Source: Pseudomonadota bacterium
GTDB lineage: Bacteria > Pseudomonadota > Gammaproteobacteria > Burkholderiales > Burkholderiaceae_C
Length of the DNA: 64,000 nucleotides
Assembly (NCBI GenBank): GCA_963205115.1
Contig: CAUJHV010000024.1
Span: 60,008-124,007, forward strand
Direction: 5' to 3'
Shown here: piece after piece, positions 1 through 6,686 of the stretch
Layout of the letters: every line of letters starts with the position of its first letter
Numbering within the stretch: position 1 is the stretch's first letter
Notes under the pieces: generated by a model
Databases searched by the model: none
Told to the model about the DNA's origin: nothing
What the model saw: only the letters and a program-made list of their open reading frames with translations
Made by a program: the position numbers and the translations under genes

Positions 1-1
1 C

Positions 2-274
2 TTGATGGCCTACAGCCCGCTGGACGAGGGCGACCTGGTGCGACACCCGGTGCTCGCGCGCATCGGCCAGCGGCATGGGGCGACTGCTGCGCAGGTGGCG
101 CTGGCCTGGACCTTGTCCCGCCCCGGCGTCATGACCGTGCCCAAGGCCGTGCACGCGCTGCACCTGCGACAGAACTGGGAGGCGCAGCGCATCGATCTGT
201 CGCCCGCCGACCTGGCCGAGATCGACAGCCACTTCCCCGCACCGCGCGAACGCCGGCCGCTGGCCGTGCGCTGA
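2..274 (+). CDS. Aldo/keto reductase, C-terminal part (cut by window edge)
   Basis: This is the last 90 residues of an NAD(P)H-dependent aldo/keto reductase; the reading frame is open at the left edge, so the true start lies outside the window. The visible part carries the usual C-terminal features of the family: a stretch with AWTLSRPGVMTVPKAV, matching the segment that contacts the nicotinamide cofactor phosphate and follows the last barrel strands, then a helix ending in a DLSPADLAEID-type motif. Members reduce aldehydes or ketones in the cytoplasm. Substrate cannot be told from this fragment. The stop is 15 bp from the end of the convergent HxlR gene. Confidence 0.82.
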   Translation: MMAYSPLDEGDLVRHPVLARIGQRHGATAAQVALAWTLSRPGVMTVPKAVHALHLRQNWEAQRIDLSPADLAEIDSHFPAPRERRPLAVR

Positions 275-289
275 GGCGGCTGCGGCGGT

Positions 290-616
290 TCAGGTGTCGA
301 TCTCGCGCTGCAGCGCCTCGACGCTGTCCAGCACGCCGCAGAACTTGTCACCGAAGGCCGTGAGGCGGTACTCCACGCGCGGCGGGAGTTCGGCGTAGGC
401 CTGCTTGTCCAGGATGCCCAGGCGCACGAGCTTGCTCAAGCGCTCGTTCAGCACCTTCTTGGACACGCCTTCGATGCTGTGTTCCAGCGCGCCGGGCCGG
501 CACACACCGCGCCGCACGGCGCCCAGCACGGCCAGTGACCACTTGCAGCCCACGATGTCCTCGACCATGCGCGAGACCGACGGCAGGGCGGGCGGCGACG
601 CGTCGCCAGGCTTCAT
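290..616 (-). CDS. HxlR-family winged-helix transcriptional regulator
   Basis: A 108-residue regulator of the HxlR (MarR-like winged helix) family. The core reads as a helix-turn-helix followed by the family pattern in which GVSKKVLNERLSKLVRLGIL forms the recognition region and EYRLTAFG leads into the wing. The start is placed at the ATG at 616 because an excellent GGAGG lies 8 nt upstream (complement of 625-629); the GTG at 625 overlaps that ribosome-binding site and is unlikely to be used. A perfect palindrome at 631-645 sits just upstream, fitting autoregulation. HxlR proteins often sense reactive electrophiles or oxidants and control neighbouring oxidoreductases. The convergent aldo/keto reductase or the divergent cytochrome P460 gene are candidate targets, by inference only. 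Confidence 0.88.
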   Translation of the reverse strand: MKPGDASPPALPSVSRMVEDIVGCKWSLAVLGAVRRGVCRPGALEHSIEGVSKKVLNERLSKLVRLGILDKQAYAELPPRVEYRLTAFGDKFCGVLDSVEALQREIDT

Positions 617-630
617 GGCAGGCACCTCCA

Positions 631-645
631 GGTGACCGGGTCACC
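631..645. promoter_or_regulatory. Perfect palindrome, likely operator between the HxlR and P460 genes
   Basis: GGTGACC-G-GGTCACC is a 7+1+7 perfect inverted repeat located directly upstream of the HxlR ribosome-binding site and about 78 bp upstream of the divergent cytochrome P460 gene. Winged-helix dimers bind such sites, so autoregulation and control of the divergent gene are reasonable inferences; no binding data can be read from sequence. Confidence 0.5.
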
Positions 646-722
646 GTTTGGTGCCCGCTGTTCAGGCACGACCCTGCATGCTGCAATGACGCCCTGTCGA
701 GCCGGAATTGTAGGAGTGCACG

Positions 723-1199
723 ATGCGTACGATGCTTCTTCTGGCCGCGCTGCTCACGCTGGCGCCCCTGCCGTCCACCGCCGCACCGCCGGTGCCCTAC
801 CCCGAGGGCTGGCGGCACTGGACACACGTCAAGGGCATGGTGATCGAACCGGGCCACGCGCTGTACGAGACCTTCGGCGGCATCCATCACCTGTACGCCA
901 ACCGCAAGGCCGAACAGGGTTACCGGCAAGGCACATTCCCCGACGGGTCGGTCATCGTGTTCGACCTGCTGGAGGCGAAGTCCGTCGACCACACCATCCA
1001 GGAAGGCGGGCGCAAGGTGCTGGGTGTGATGGTCAAGAACGCGCGGAAGTACAAGGACACCGGGGGCTGGGGATTCGAAGCCTTCAAGGGCGATTCGAAG
1101 ACCGAGCGTGCCGTGGGCGCGAACGCAGCGACCGCCTGCTTCGCGTGCCACACGTCCCGCAAGGACCACGACTTCGTATTTTCGACGTTCGGGAAGTGA
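723..1199 (+). CDS. Cytochrome P460-family secreted c-type heme protein
   Basis: A 158-residue exported protein. Residues 1-20 form a signal peptide (hydrophobic core LLLAALLTLAPLP, cleavage near STA-AP). The body has the cytochrome P460 pattern and a C-terminal c-type heme site CFACH at 139-143. P460 proteins are periplasmic hemoproteins; the best studied oxidise hydroxylamine to nitrous oxide or nitric oxide, using a heme cross-linked to lysine, while many homologues in heterotrophs have no proven role and may detoxify NO or peroxide. The start has a good GGAG about 8 nt upstream. It lies 3 bp before a thioredoxin-like gene, so the two form an operon, and diverges from an HxlR regulator. 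Confidence 0.87.
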   Translation: MRTMLLLAALLTLAPLPSTAAPPVPYPEGWRHWTHVKGMVIEPGHALYETFGGIHHLYANRKAEQGYRQGTFPDGSVIVFDLLEAKSVDHTIQEGGRKVLGVMVKNARKYKDTGGWGFEAFKGDSKTERAVGANAATACFACHTSRKDHDFVFSTFGK

Positions 1200-1202
1200 G
1201 CC

Positions 1203-1730
1203 ATGGCCAGCGCTGATGCCGGCCGGCGCGCGCGCACCGGTTTCGGGCTGGCGCCGCCCGGCCAGCCGGCGCCGCCTTGGACCACGACGGTCTGGTTCAA
1301 CAGCGATCGACCGCTGCGCCTGGAGGAACTGCGTGGCCAGGTGGTGGTCGCGCATGCCTTCCAGATGCTGTGCCCGGCCTGCGTGAGCCACGGCTTGCCG
1401 CAGGCCCGGCGGATACAGGCGGCCTTCGAGGGCCAGGGCGTCGCCGTCATCGGCCTGCACACGGTGTTCGAACACCATGCGGCGATGACACCCGTGTCCT
1501 TGCGGGCCTTCCTGCACGAGTACCGCATCGGATTTCCGGTCGGTGTCGATGCGCCGGGCACCGAGGCCGGCAACCCGATCCCGTTGACGATGCGGGCCTA
1601 CGCCATGCGCGGCACGCCGACGCTGTTGCTCATCGACCGCCAGGGCGATTTGCGCTATCACGGCTTCGGCACCGAGGACGATCTGATGCTGGGCGCGGCG
1701 ATCGCCAGCCTGGCCATCGGGGACGGCTGA
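1203..1730 (+). CDS. Thioredoxin-like (redoxin/TlpA-type) protein
   Basis: A 175-residue protein with a thioredoxin fold: an N-terminal extension, strand QVVVAHAFQ, then the redox motif CPAC at 57-60, and later the cis-proline segment RGTPTLLLID with a following DLRYHGFG strand. There is no clear signal peptide or membrane anchor, although the 30-residue N-terminus is basic and proline-rich. The active-site motif differs from classical CGPC and resembles redoxin or peroxiredoxin-like reductases. It starts 3 bp after the cytochrome P460 gene, so co-expression is almost certain; a role in maintaining or partnering that heme protein is inference. Location (cytoplasm versus periplasm) is not settled by the sequence. 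Confidence 0.8.
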   Translation: MASADAGRRARTGFGLAPPGQPAPPWTTTVWFNSDRPLRLEELRGQVVVAHAFQMLCPACVSHGLPQARRIQAAFEGQGVAVIGLHTVFEHHAAMTPVSLRAFLHEYRIGFPVGVDAPGTEAGNPIPLTMRAYAMRGTPTLLLIDRQGDLRYHGFGTEDDLMLGAAIASLAIGDG

Positions 1731-1926
1731 AGCGGCCGGGGCTTGCGGCCTGGGGCGCCAGGCCGCCGCCGGCCGCTGCGCGCGGCCACGGGTGTGTTCG
1801 CGGCGAACGGATTCGGGCCAAGAATGGGTGCCCACGACAGGCGATGGCCAGGCCGCATCGTTTCCTGCCTACAGTCACGCCTGCAGCCCCACCGAACACC
1901 TTGCCCCGATCCGACGGAGACACGCC

Positions 1927-3015
1927 ATGAAGACCTATTCCATCGCCACCATTCCCGGTGACGGCATCGGCAAGGAGGTCGTGCCGGCCGGCCAGCAGGT
2001 GCTGCAGGCGCTGGCCCGTTCCAGCCAGACCTTCCGCTTCGAATTCGAGAATTTCGACTGGGGCGGCGACTACTACCGCCAGCACGGCGTGATGATGCCG
2101 GCCGACGGGCTGGACGCACTGCGCGGCAAGGACGCCATCCTCTTCGGGAGTGCCGGCGACCCGCACATCCCGGACCACATCACGCTGTGGGGCCTGCGGC
2201 TGAAGATCTGCCAGGGCTTCGACCAGTACGCCAACGTGCGACCCACGCGCATCCTGCCGGGCATCGATGCGCCGCTCAAGCGCTGCGGTCCCGGCGACCT
2301 GAACTGGGTCATCGTGCGCGAGAACTCCGAGGGCGAATACGCCGGCGTCGGCGGCCGCGTGCACCAGGGCCACCCGCTCGAAGCGGCCACCGACGTGTCG
2401 ATGATGACGCGCGCCGGTGTCGAACGCATCATGCGTTTTGCGTTCCGGCTGGCGCAGTCGCGGCCGCGCAAGCTGCTGACGGTCGTCACCAAGAGCAACG
2501 CGCAGCGCCACGCGATGGTGATGTGGGATGAGATCGCGCTGCAGATTTCCAAGGAGTTCCCCGACGTCACCTGGGACAAGGAACTGGTCGACGCGGCCAC
2601 GGCGCGCATGGTCAACCGCCCCGCCACGCTGGACACGCTGGTGGCCACCAACCTGCACGCCGACATCCTCAGCGACCTGGCCGCGGCCTTGGCCGGCAGC
2701 CTGGGCATCGCACCCACCGGCAACATCGACCCGGAGCGCCGTTACCCGTCGATGTTCGAGCCCATACACGGCTCGGCCTTCGACATCATGGGCAAGGGCC
2801 TGGCCAATCCGGTGGGCACCTTCTGGTCGGCGGTGATGCTGCTGGAGCACCTGGGCGAGGCCGATGCCGCGCGGCAGCTGATGGCGGCGATCGAACAGGT
2901 CACGGCCGACCCGACGCTGCACACACGGGACCTGGGCGGCCAGGCCACGACGCAGCAGGTCACGCAGGCCGTGTGCGCGCGGCTGGAAGCCGCCACGCGT
3001 CGCGTGACGGCCTGA
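1927..3015 (+). CDS. Tartrate dehydrogenase / isopropylmalate dehydrogenase-family enzyme
   Basis: A 362-residue decarboxylating beta-hydroxyacid dehydrogenase of the isocitrate/isopropylmalate family, closest in pattern to tartrate dehydrogenases and D-malate dehydrogenases (TtuC/DmlA). Visible motifs are IPGDGIGKEV at the N-terminus, the substrate-binding arginine region LRLKICQGFDQYANVRP, NSEGEYAGVGG, the catalytic lysine in TVVTKSNA, the metal-binding DILSDLAAAL and the cofactor loop EPIHGSAFDIMGKG. Such enzymes oxidise tartrate, D-malate or related 2-hydroxy diacids with NAD+ and Mn2+ or Mg2+. The ATG is preceded by GGAG at 8-nt spacing; the longer frame upstream lacks family similarity. 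It stands alone on this strand and is convergent with a CoA-transferase/lyase pair. Confidence 0.92.
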   Translation: MKTYSIATIPGDGIGKEVVPAGQQVLQALARSSQTFRFEFENFDWGGDYYRQHGVMMPADGLDALRGKDAILFGSAGDPHIPDHITLWGLRLKICQGFDQYANVRPTRILPGIDAPLKRCGPGDLNWVIVRENSEGEYAGVGGRVHQGHPLEAATDVSMMTRAGVERIMRFAFRLAQSRPRKLLTVVTKSNAQRHAMVMWDEIALQISKEFPDVTWDKELVDAATARMVNRPATLDTLVATNLHADILSDLAAALAGSLGIAPTGNIDPERRYPSMFEPIHGSAFDIMGKGLANPVGTFWSAVMLLEHLGEADAARQLMAAIEQVTADPTLHTRDLGGQATTQQVTQAVCARLEAATRRVTA

Positions 3016-3050
3016 TCGTCTCGACAACCAGACGTCGGGCCGCTCCTGCC

Positions 3051-3069
3051 GCCGGCCGCATGGGCCGGC
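3051..3069. terminator. GC-rich hairpin between convergent genes
   Basis: GCCGGCC-gcatg-GGCCGGC, a 7-bp perfect stem with a 5-nt loop, lies 36 bp after the tartrate dehydrogenase stop and 20 bp from the end of the convergent CoA-transferase gene. No T-run follows on either strand, so intrinsic termination is only a possibility. Confidence 0.35.
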
Positions 3070-3088
3070 AGTGGCCCCTGGGCGTGGC

Positions 3089-4342
3089 TCAGGGCGATGC
3101 GCCGGACCCGCCGCCGATCACGCCGGCCTGGTGCAGGGTCTCGATGTCGGCATCGGCATAACCCAGTTCGCGCAGCAGCGCGTCGGTGTGCGCGCCCAGC
3201 GCCGGCGGCGGCGCGCGCAGGCCCAGGCGCTCGCCGCCCAGCGCCAACGGCAGCAAGGCGGTGCGTGTGTCGATCGCGCGGCCTGCGCCGCTGGCGTCGG
3301 GCGGCAGCGTCACGGGTGCCAGGCCGCCGGTGGCCGCGAGGTGCGGATCGTCGAAGAGGTCCTGCGGCCGTGTGATCGGCGCAAAGGGCAGGCCGATCTT
3401 CTCGAAGCGCGCGGCCAGCGTGGCGGCAGAGAATGCCGCGAAGCGCTCGCGCAGCAACGGCATCATCCAGTCGCGTGACTGAACTCGGGCGTTATTGCTG
3501 GTCAGGCGCGGGTCGGCGCGCAGGTCGGCGAAGCCGAATTCCTCGCACATCAGCGCCCACTGGGTGTCGCTGACGGCGGCCAGGAAGATCTGCTCGCCGT
3601 CCAGGACGTTGAACACGTCGTACACCGCCCAGGCGCTGATGCGGCTGGGCATGGGCGAGGCCGGCTGGCCGGTCACCGCAAACTGCATCATGTGCTGCGC
3701 GACCAGGAAGACGTTGTTCTCGAACAGCGCGCTGTGCACCTCCTGGCCGCGGCCGGTTTTTTCGCGCTGCGCCAGTGCGGCCAGTGCGCCGATCGCGCCG
3801 AACATGCCGCCCATGATGTCGTTGACGCTGGCGCCGGCGCGCAGCGGCCGGCCTTCGGGGCCGGTCATGTAGGCCAGGCCGCCCATCATCTGCACGACCT
3901 CGTCCAGCGCGGTGCGGTGTTCGTAGGGGCCGGGCAGGAAGCCCTTGTGCGACACGGCGATCAGCCGCGGGTTCAGCCGCGACAGTGCCGCGTAGCCGAA
4001 GCCCAGGCGCTCCATCGTGCCGGCCTTGAAGTTTTCGCTGAAGACATCGGCCTGGGCCAGCAGGCGCAGCACGATCTCGCGGCCGCGCGGGTCCTTCACG
4101 TCGACCGCCAGGCTCTTCTTGTTGCGGTTGAAGGTGCCGAAGAAGCCCGCGCCCGAGCCCATCAGCCGGCGCGTGCTGTCGCCCTCGATCGGCTCGACCT
4201 TGATGACCTCGGCGCCCAGGTCGCCCAGGATCAGGCCGCAGGTCGGGCCCATCACCATGTGCGTGAATTCCACGACCCGCAGGCCGGCCAGCGGCAGCGG
4301 GTTGGCGGGCGAGGGCGTTTGCGCCGCGTGGTCGGCGGTCAT
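3089..4342 (-). CDS. Family III CoA-transferase (CaiB/BaiF type)
   Basis: A 417-residue class III CoA-transferase. The N-terminus LRVVEFTHMVMGPTCG and DLGAEVIKVEPIEGD are the family hallmark for CoA binding, and the catalytic aspartate that forms the aspartyl-CoA anhydride is Asp175 in the SVNDIMGG motif. These cytoplasmic dimers move CoA from a donor such as succinyl-CoA to a carboxylate. The ATG at 4342 overlaps the stop of the upstream lyase gene by 4 bp (ATGA), so the two are translationally coupled: the transferase would activate an acid that the lyase then cleaves. Citramalate, 3-hydroxy-3-methylglutarate or related branched hydroxyacids are plausible substrates by inference. Confidence 0.92.
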   Translation of the reverse strand: MTADHAAQTPSPANPLPLAGLRVVEFTHMVMGPTCGLILGDLGAEVIKVEPIEGDSTRRLMGSGAGFFGTFNRNKKSLAVDVKDPRGREIVLRLLAQADVFSENFKAGTMERLGFGYAALSRLNPRLIAVSHKGFLPGPYEHRTALDEVVQMMGGLAYMTGPEGRPLRAGASVNDIMGGMFGAIGALAALAQREKTGRGQEVHSALFENNVFLVAQHMMQFAVTGQPASPMPSRISAWAVYDVFNVLDGEQIFLAAVSDTQWALMCEEFGFADLRADPRLTSNNARVQSRDWMMPLLRERFAAFSAATLAARFEKIGLPFAPITRPQDLFDDPHLAATGGLAPVTLPPDASGAGRAIDTRTALLPLALGGERLGLRAPPPALGAHTDALLRELGYADADIETLHQAGVIGGGSGASP

Positions 4343-5307
4343 GCGGCTGTCCCTGCGGCGCCCAGCCGTCCGTCGCGCGGCGTGCGGCCGTCGGCGTAGA
4401 CGAAGTCCCTTCCGAGGCCGGCGTCCGGCGTCATGCCGTAGAGGGGCTCGCCGGGCAGGCCGGCCTGCAGCGCGGCTCGGGCGGCCATCAGGGTTTCCAG
4501 GTCGATGCCGGTGGAGACGCCCATCGATTCGAACATGTAGACCAGGTCTTCCGTGACGACGTTGCCCGAGGCGCCCGGCGCGTAGGGGCAGCCGCCCAAG
4601 CCGCCTTGCGAGCTGTCGAAGGTGCGCACACCCACGTCGTAGGCGGCCAGGCAATTGGCCAGGCCGAGCCCGCGCGTGTTGTGCATATGCGCCGCGCCGG
4701 TGCGCTCGCCGATCTCGGCGCGCACACGCTGGAACAGCCGCCGCACCTGCGCCGGGTTCGCCATGCCGGTGGTGTCCGACAGGCCGATCTCGTCGGCGCC
4801 GGCCCGGGCCAGATCCGCGGCCAGGCGCAGGACATCGTCTTCGGCCACCGTGCCCTGCAAGGTGCAGCCGAAGGCGGTCGAGACACCGGCCTCGATGCCC
4901 ACGCCGGGCGCGAGCGCATCACGCCGCGCCACGATGCGGCGCACCTCGTCGACCATCTGCTCACGTGTCTTGCGCACGTTGGCCAGCGAGTGCGCCTCGC
5001 TGGCCGAGACCGGCAGCGCGATCCGGTGCACGCCGGCGGCCATCGCGGCTTCGGCCCCGCGCAGGTTGGGCACCAGCGCCATCACGGTGAGGCCCGGCAG
5101 CGTCAGCGCGTGGCGAATGACCTCGGCCACGTCGGCCATCTGCGGCAGCAGCCGGGCGGGCACGAAGGAGCCGACCTCGATCTCGCGCAGGCCCGCGGCG
5201 TGCAGTGCGGTGATCCACGCGCACTTGTGCGCCGTGGGCATGGTGGCTTTGACACTCTGCAGGCCGTCGCGCGGCCCGACTTCGCTGATCGATACGTGGC
5301 TGGGCAT
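4339..5307 (-). CDS. Hydroxymethylglutaryl-CoA lyase family protein
   Basis: A 322-residue TIM-barrel lyase of the HMGL/DRE superfamily. It has EVGPRDGLQ at 9-17, metal-site histidines in AHMHN at 206-210, and the HMG-CoA lyase signature GLGGCPYAPGASGN with catalytic Cys240. HMG-CoA lyase splits 3-hydroxy-3-methylglutaryl-CoA to acetoacetate and acetyl-CoA at the end of leucine breakdown; close relatives act on citramalyl-CoA or other 3-hydroxyacyl-CoAs. It is first in a two-gene operon with a class III CoA-transferase (4-bp overlap), a context more often seen for lyases that need a dedicated CoA-transferase than for the liu leucine cluster. Upstream, CGGTAC (5335-5340) and GTACCG (5357-5362) form a spaced inverted repeat that could be an operator. 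Confidence 0.9.
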   Translation of the reverse strand: MPSHVSISEVGPRDGLQSVKATMPTAHKCAWITALHAAGLREIEVGSFVPARLLPQMADVAEVIRHALTLPGLTVMALVPNLRGAEAAMAAGVHRIALPVSASEAHSLANVRKTREQMVDEVRRIVARRDALAPGVGIEAGVSTAFGCTLQGTVAEDDVLRLAADLARAGADEIGLSDTTGMANPAQVRRLFQRVRAEIGERTGAAHMHNTRGLGLANCLAAYDVGVRTFDSSQGGLGGCPYAPGASGNVVTEDLVYMFESMGVSTGIDLETLMAARAALQAGLPGEPLYGMTPDAGLGRDFVYADGRTPRDGRLGAAGTAA

Positions 5308-5423
5308 GCGGGAATCGCCGTCGGGGATCACAGACGGTACAACAGAAGCGAGGACCGTACCGCGCCCGGCGGGCGGGGGTCCATGGGCTGCCCCGCCGCC
5401 CTGCTGTCGGCTCTCGGCGACGC

Positions 5424-6395
5424 TCACCGATTCGCTGGAGGGGACGCCGGCGTGCGCGCCGCGGTGCGCACGCTCAGCACCATCGTCACGGCCAGGATCG
5501 CCACCACCACGCCCAGCGAAGCCGTGACCGGGATCTTGAAGACATCGATCAACATCATCTTCGTGCCGATGAACACCAGCACCACCGCCAGGCCGTAGCT
5601 CAGCAGGTGGAACTTCGAGGCCACCGCGGCCAGCAGGAAGTACATCGCGCGCAGGCCCAGGATCGCGAAGACGTTGGACGTCAACACGATGAACGGGTCC
5701 ATCGTGATCGCGAAGATCGCCGGTATGGAGTCGACCGCGAAGATCACGTCGGTCAGGCCCACCAGCGCGATGACCAGCAGCAGCGGCGTGGCGACGCGCG
5801 CGCCGTTCTGAACGGTGAAGAACTTTTCGCCGTCGAAAGTCGGGCTCACCGGCATCAGCCGGCGCAGCAGCTTCAGCGCGGGGTTGCTCTCCAGGTCGGG
5901 CTCCTTGCCCGCGGCCCACCACATCTTGATGCCGGTGAGCACCAGGAAGGCGCCGAAGACATAGAGGATCCAGTGGAAGTGCTGGATCAGCCAGGCGCCG
6001 GCCAGGATCATCGCCGTGCGCAGCACGATCGCGCCGACGATGCCGATCATCAGCACGCGCTTCTGGTAGACCGGTGGCACCGCGAAGTACGTGAAGATCA
6101 TCAGGAAGACGAAGATGTTGTCCACCGCCAGGCTCTTCTCGATGAGATAGCCGGTGAGGAACTCCATCGCTCGGGTGTTGGCCACGGCGGTGCCGTGGTC
6201 CTGCTGGGCGGCCCACCAGAACAGGCCGTTGAAAGCGAAGCTGAGGGCGACCCACACGATCGACCAGTTCAATGCTTCCTTGACGCCGACTTCATGGGCG
6301 CCCTGCTTCTTCAGCACGACGAAGTCGACAAAGAGGGCCATCAGCACGATGGCGACGAAGACGGCCCACAGCCACGGCGGTGCAACGGTGTCCAT
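5424..6395 (-). CDS. TerC/Alx-family integral membrane protein
   Basis: A 323-residue polytopic membrane protein of the TerC family with about eight or nine hydrophobic segments. The family motifs are present: EFLTGYLIEKSLAVDNIFVF and VALVGLTDVIFAVDSIPAI, the paired acidic membrane segments thought to bind divalent metal. Alx/TerC proteins are linked to manganese export and to metalation of secreted enzymes. The ATG at 6395 is chosen because AAAGGAG lies 6 nt upstream. This Shine-Dalgarno is part of a perfect 11-bp hairpin and follows a yybP-ykoY riboswitch (6434-6555), so translation is probably switched on by manganese. The longer frame to 6518 reads through the riboswitch and is not real coding sequence. 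Confidence 0.93.
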   Translation of the reverse strand: MDTVAPPWLWAVFVAIVLMALFVDFVVLKKQGAHEVGVKEALNWSIVWVALSFAFNGLFWWAAQQDHGTAVANTRAMEFLTGYLIEKSLAVDNIFVFLMIFTYFAVPPVYQKRVLMIGIVGAIVLRTAMILAGAWLIQHFHWILYVFGAFLVLTGIKMWWAAGKEPDLESNPALKLLRRLMPVSPTFDGEKFFTVQNGARVATPLLLVIALVGLTDVIFAVDSIPAIFAITMDPFIVLTSNVFAILGLRAMYFLLAAVASKFHLLSYGLAVVLVFIGTKMMLIDVFKIPVTASLGVVVAILAVTMVLSVRTAARTPASPPANR

Positions 6396-6403
6396 CGGAC
6401 ACT

Positions 6404-6443
6404 CCTTTCGGCGCAATTGTTGAAACGACAAAGCGCCGAAAGG
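6404..6443 (-). promoter_or_regulatory. Shine-Dalgarno-sequestering hairpin (riboswitch expression platform)
   Basis: On the minus strand CCTTTCGGCGC (6433-6443) and GCGCCGAAAGG (6404-6414) form a perfect 11-bp stem with an 18-nt loop; the second arm contains most of the AAAGGAG ribosome-binding site of the TerC gene. The first arm is also the 3' strand of riboswitch helix P1, so the two structures exclude each other: aptamer formed means the ribosome site is free, aptamer unformed means it is masked. Confidence 0.8.
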
Positions 6444-6555
6444 TCTTGCGCGGACAGGTGCGTCCGTGCGGCCCCGGGCTGCTGGCCGGGCGGCCAGAGT
6501 CCGTATTGACGGGGTCACGCGGCGACGGGCGTCGCCTGCTACTCCCCTCTCGACA
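6434..6555 (-). promoter_or_regulatory. yybP-ykoY (manganese) riboswitch aptamer
   Basis: The transcript of the minus strand upstream of the TerC gene carries the conserved blocks of the yybP-ykoY class: GGGGAGTAGC (complement of 6538-6547), a CCCGTCAATACGG element in the second arm (around 6500-6512), and GCAAGACCTTTC (complement of 6438-6449). TGTCGAGAGG (6546-6555) pairs with CCTTTCGGCG (6434-6443) to make a 10-bp P1 with three G-U pairs. This class binds Mn2+ and commonly controls TerC/Alx and MntP genes, which matches the downstream gene. Confidence 0.85.
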
Positions 6556-6640
6556 GGCGCGATTGTGCGGGCGGGCCGATACCCTCAGAAGTCACGGGGT
6601 TGGCTCCGCCTGGGCTGTGCCGCAGCAGTCGCCAGGCACG

Positions 6641-6669
6641 AGGTGTCTGCCGGCTCTTGGCAGACACCT
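6641..6669 (-). terminator. Strong hairpin after the EF-G-like gene
   Basis: AGGTGTCTGCC and GGCAGACACCT form a perfect 11-bp stem around a 7-nt loop, 18 bp past the EF-G-like stop and before the riboswitch-controlled TerC gene on the same strand. There is no U-tract, so it may mark the mRNA end or separate the two units rather than act as a classical intrinsic terminator. Confidence 0.45.
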
Positions 6670-6686
6670 GTCGCGAGGCCGCAGCT

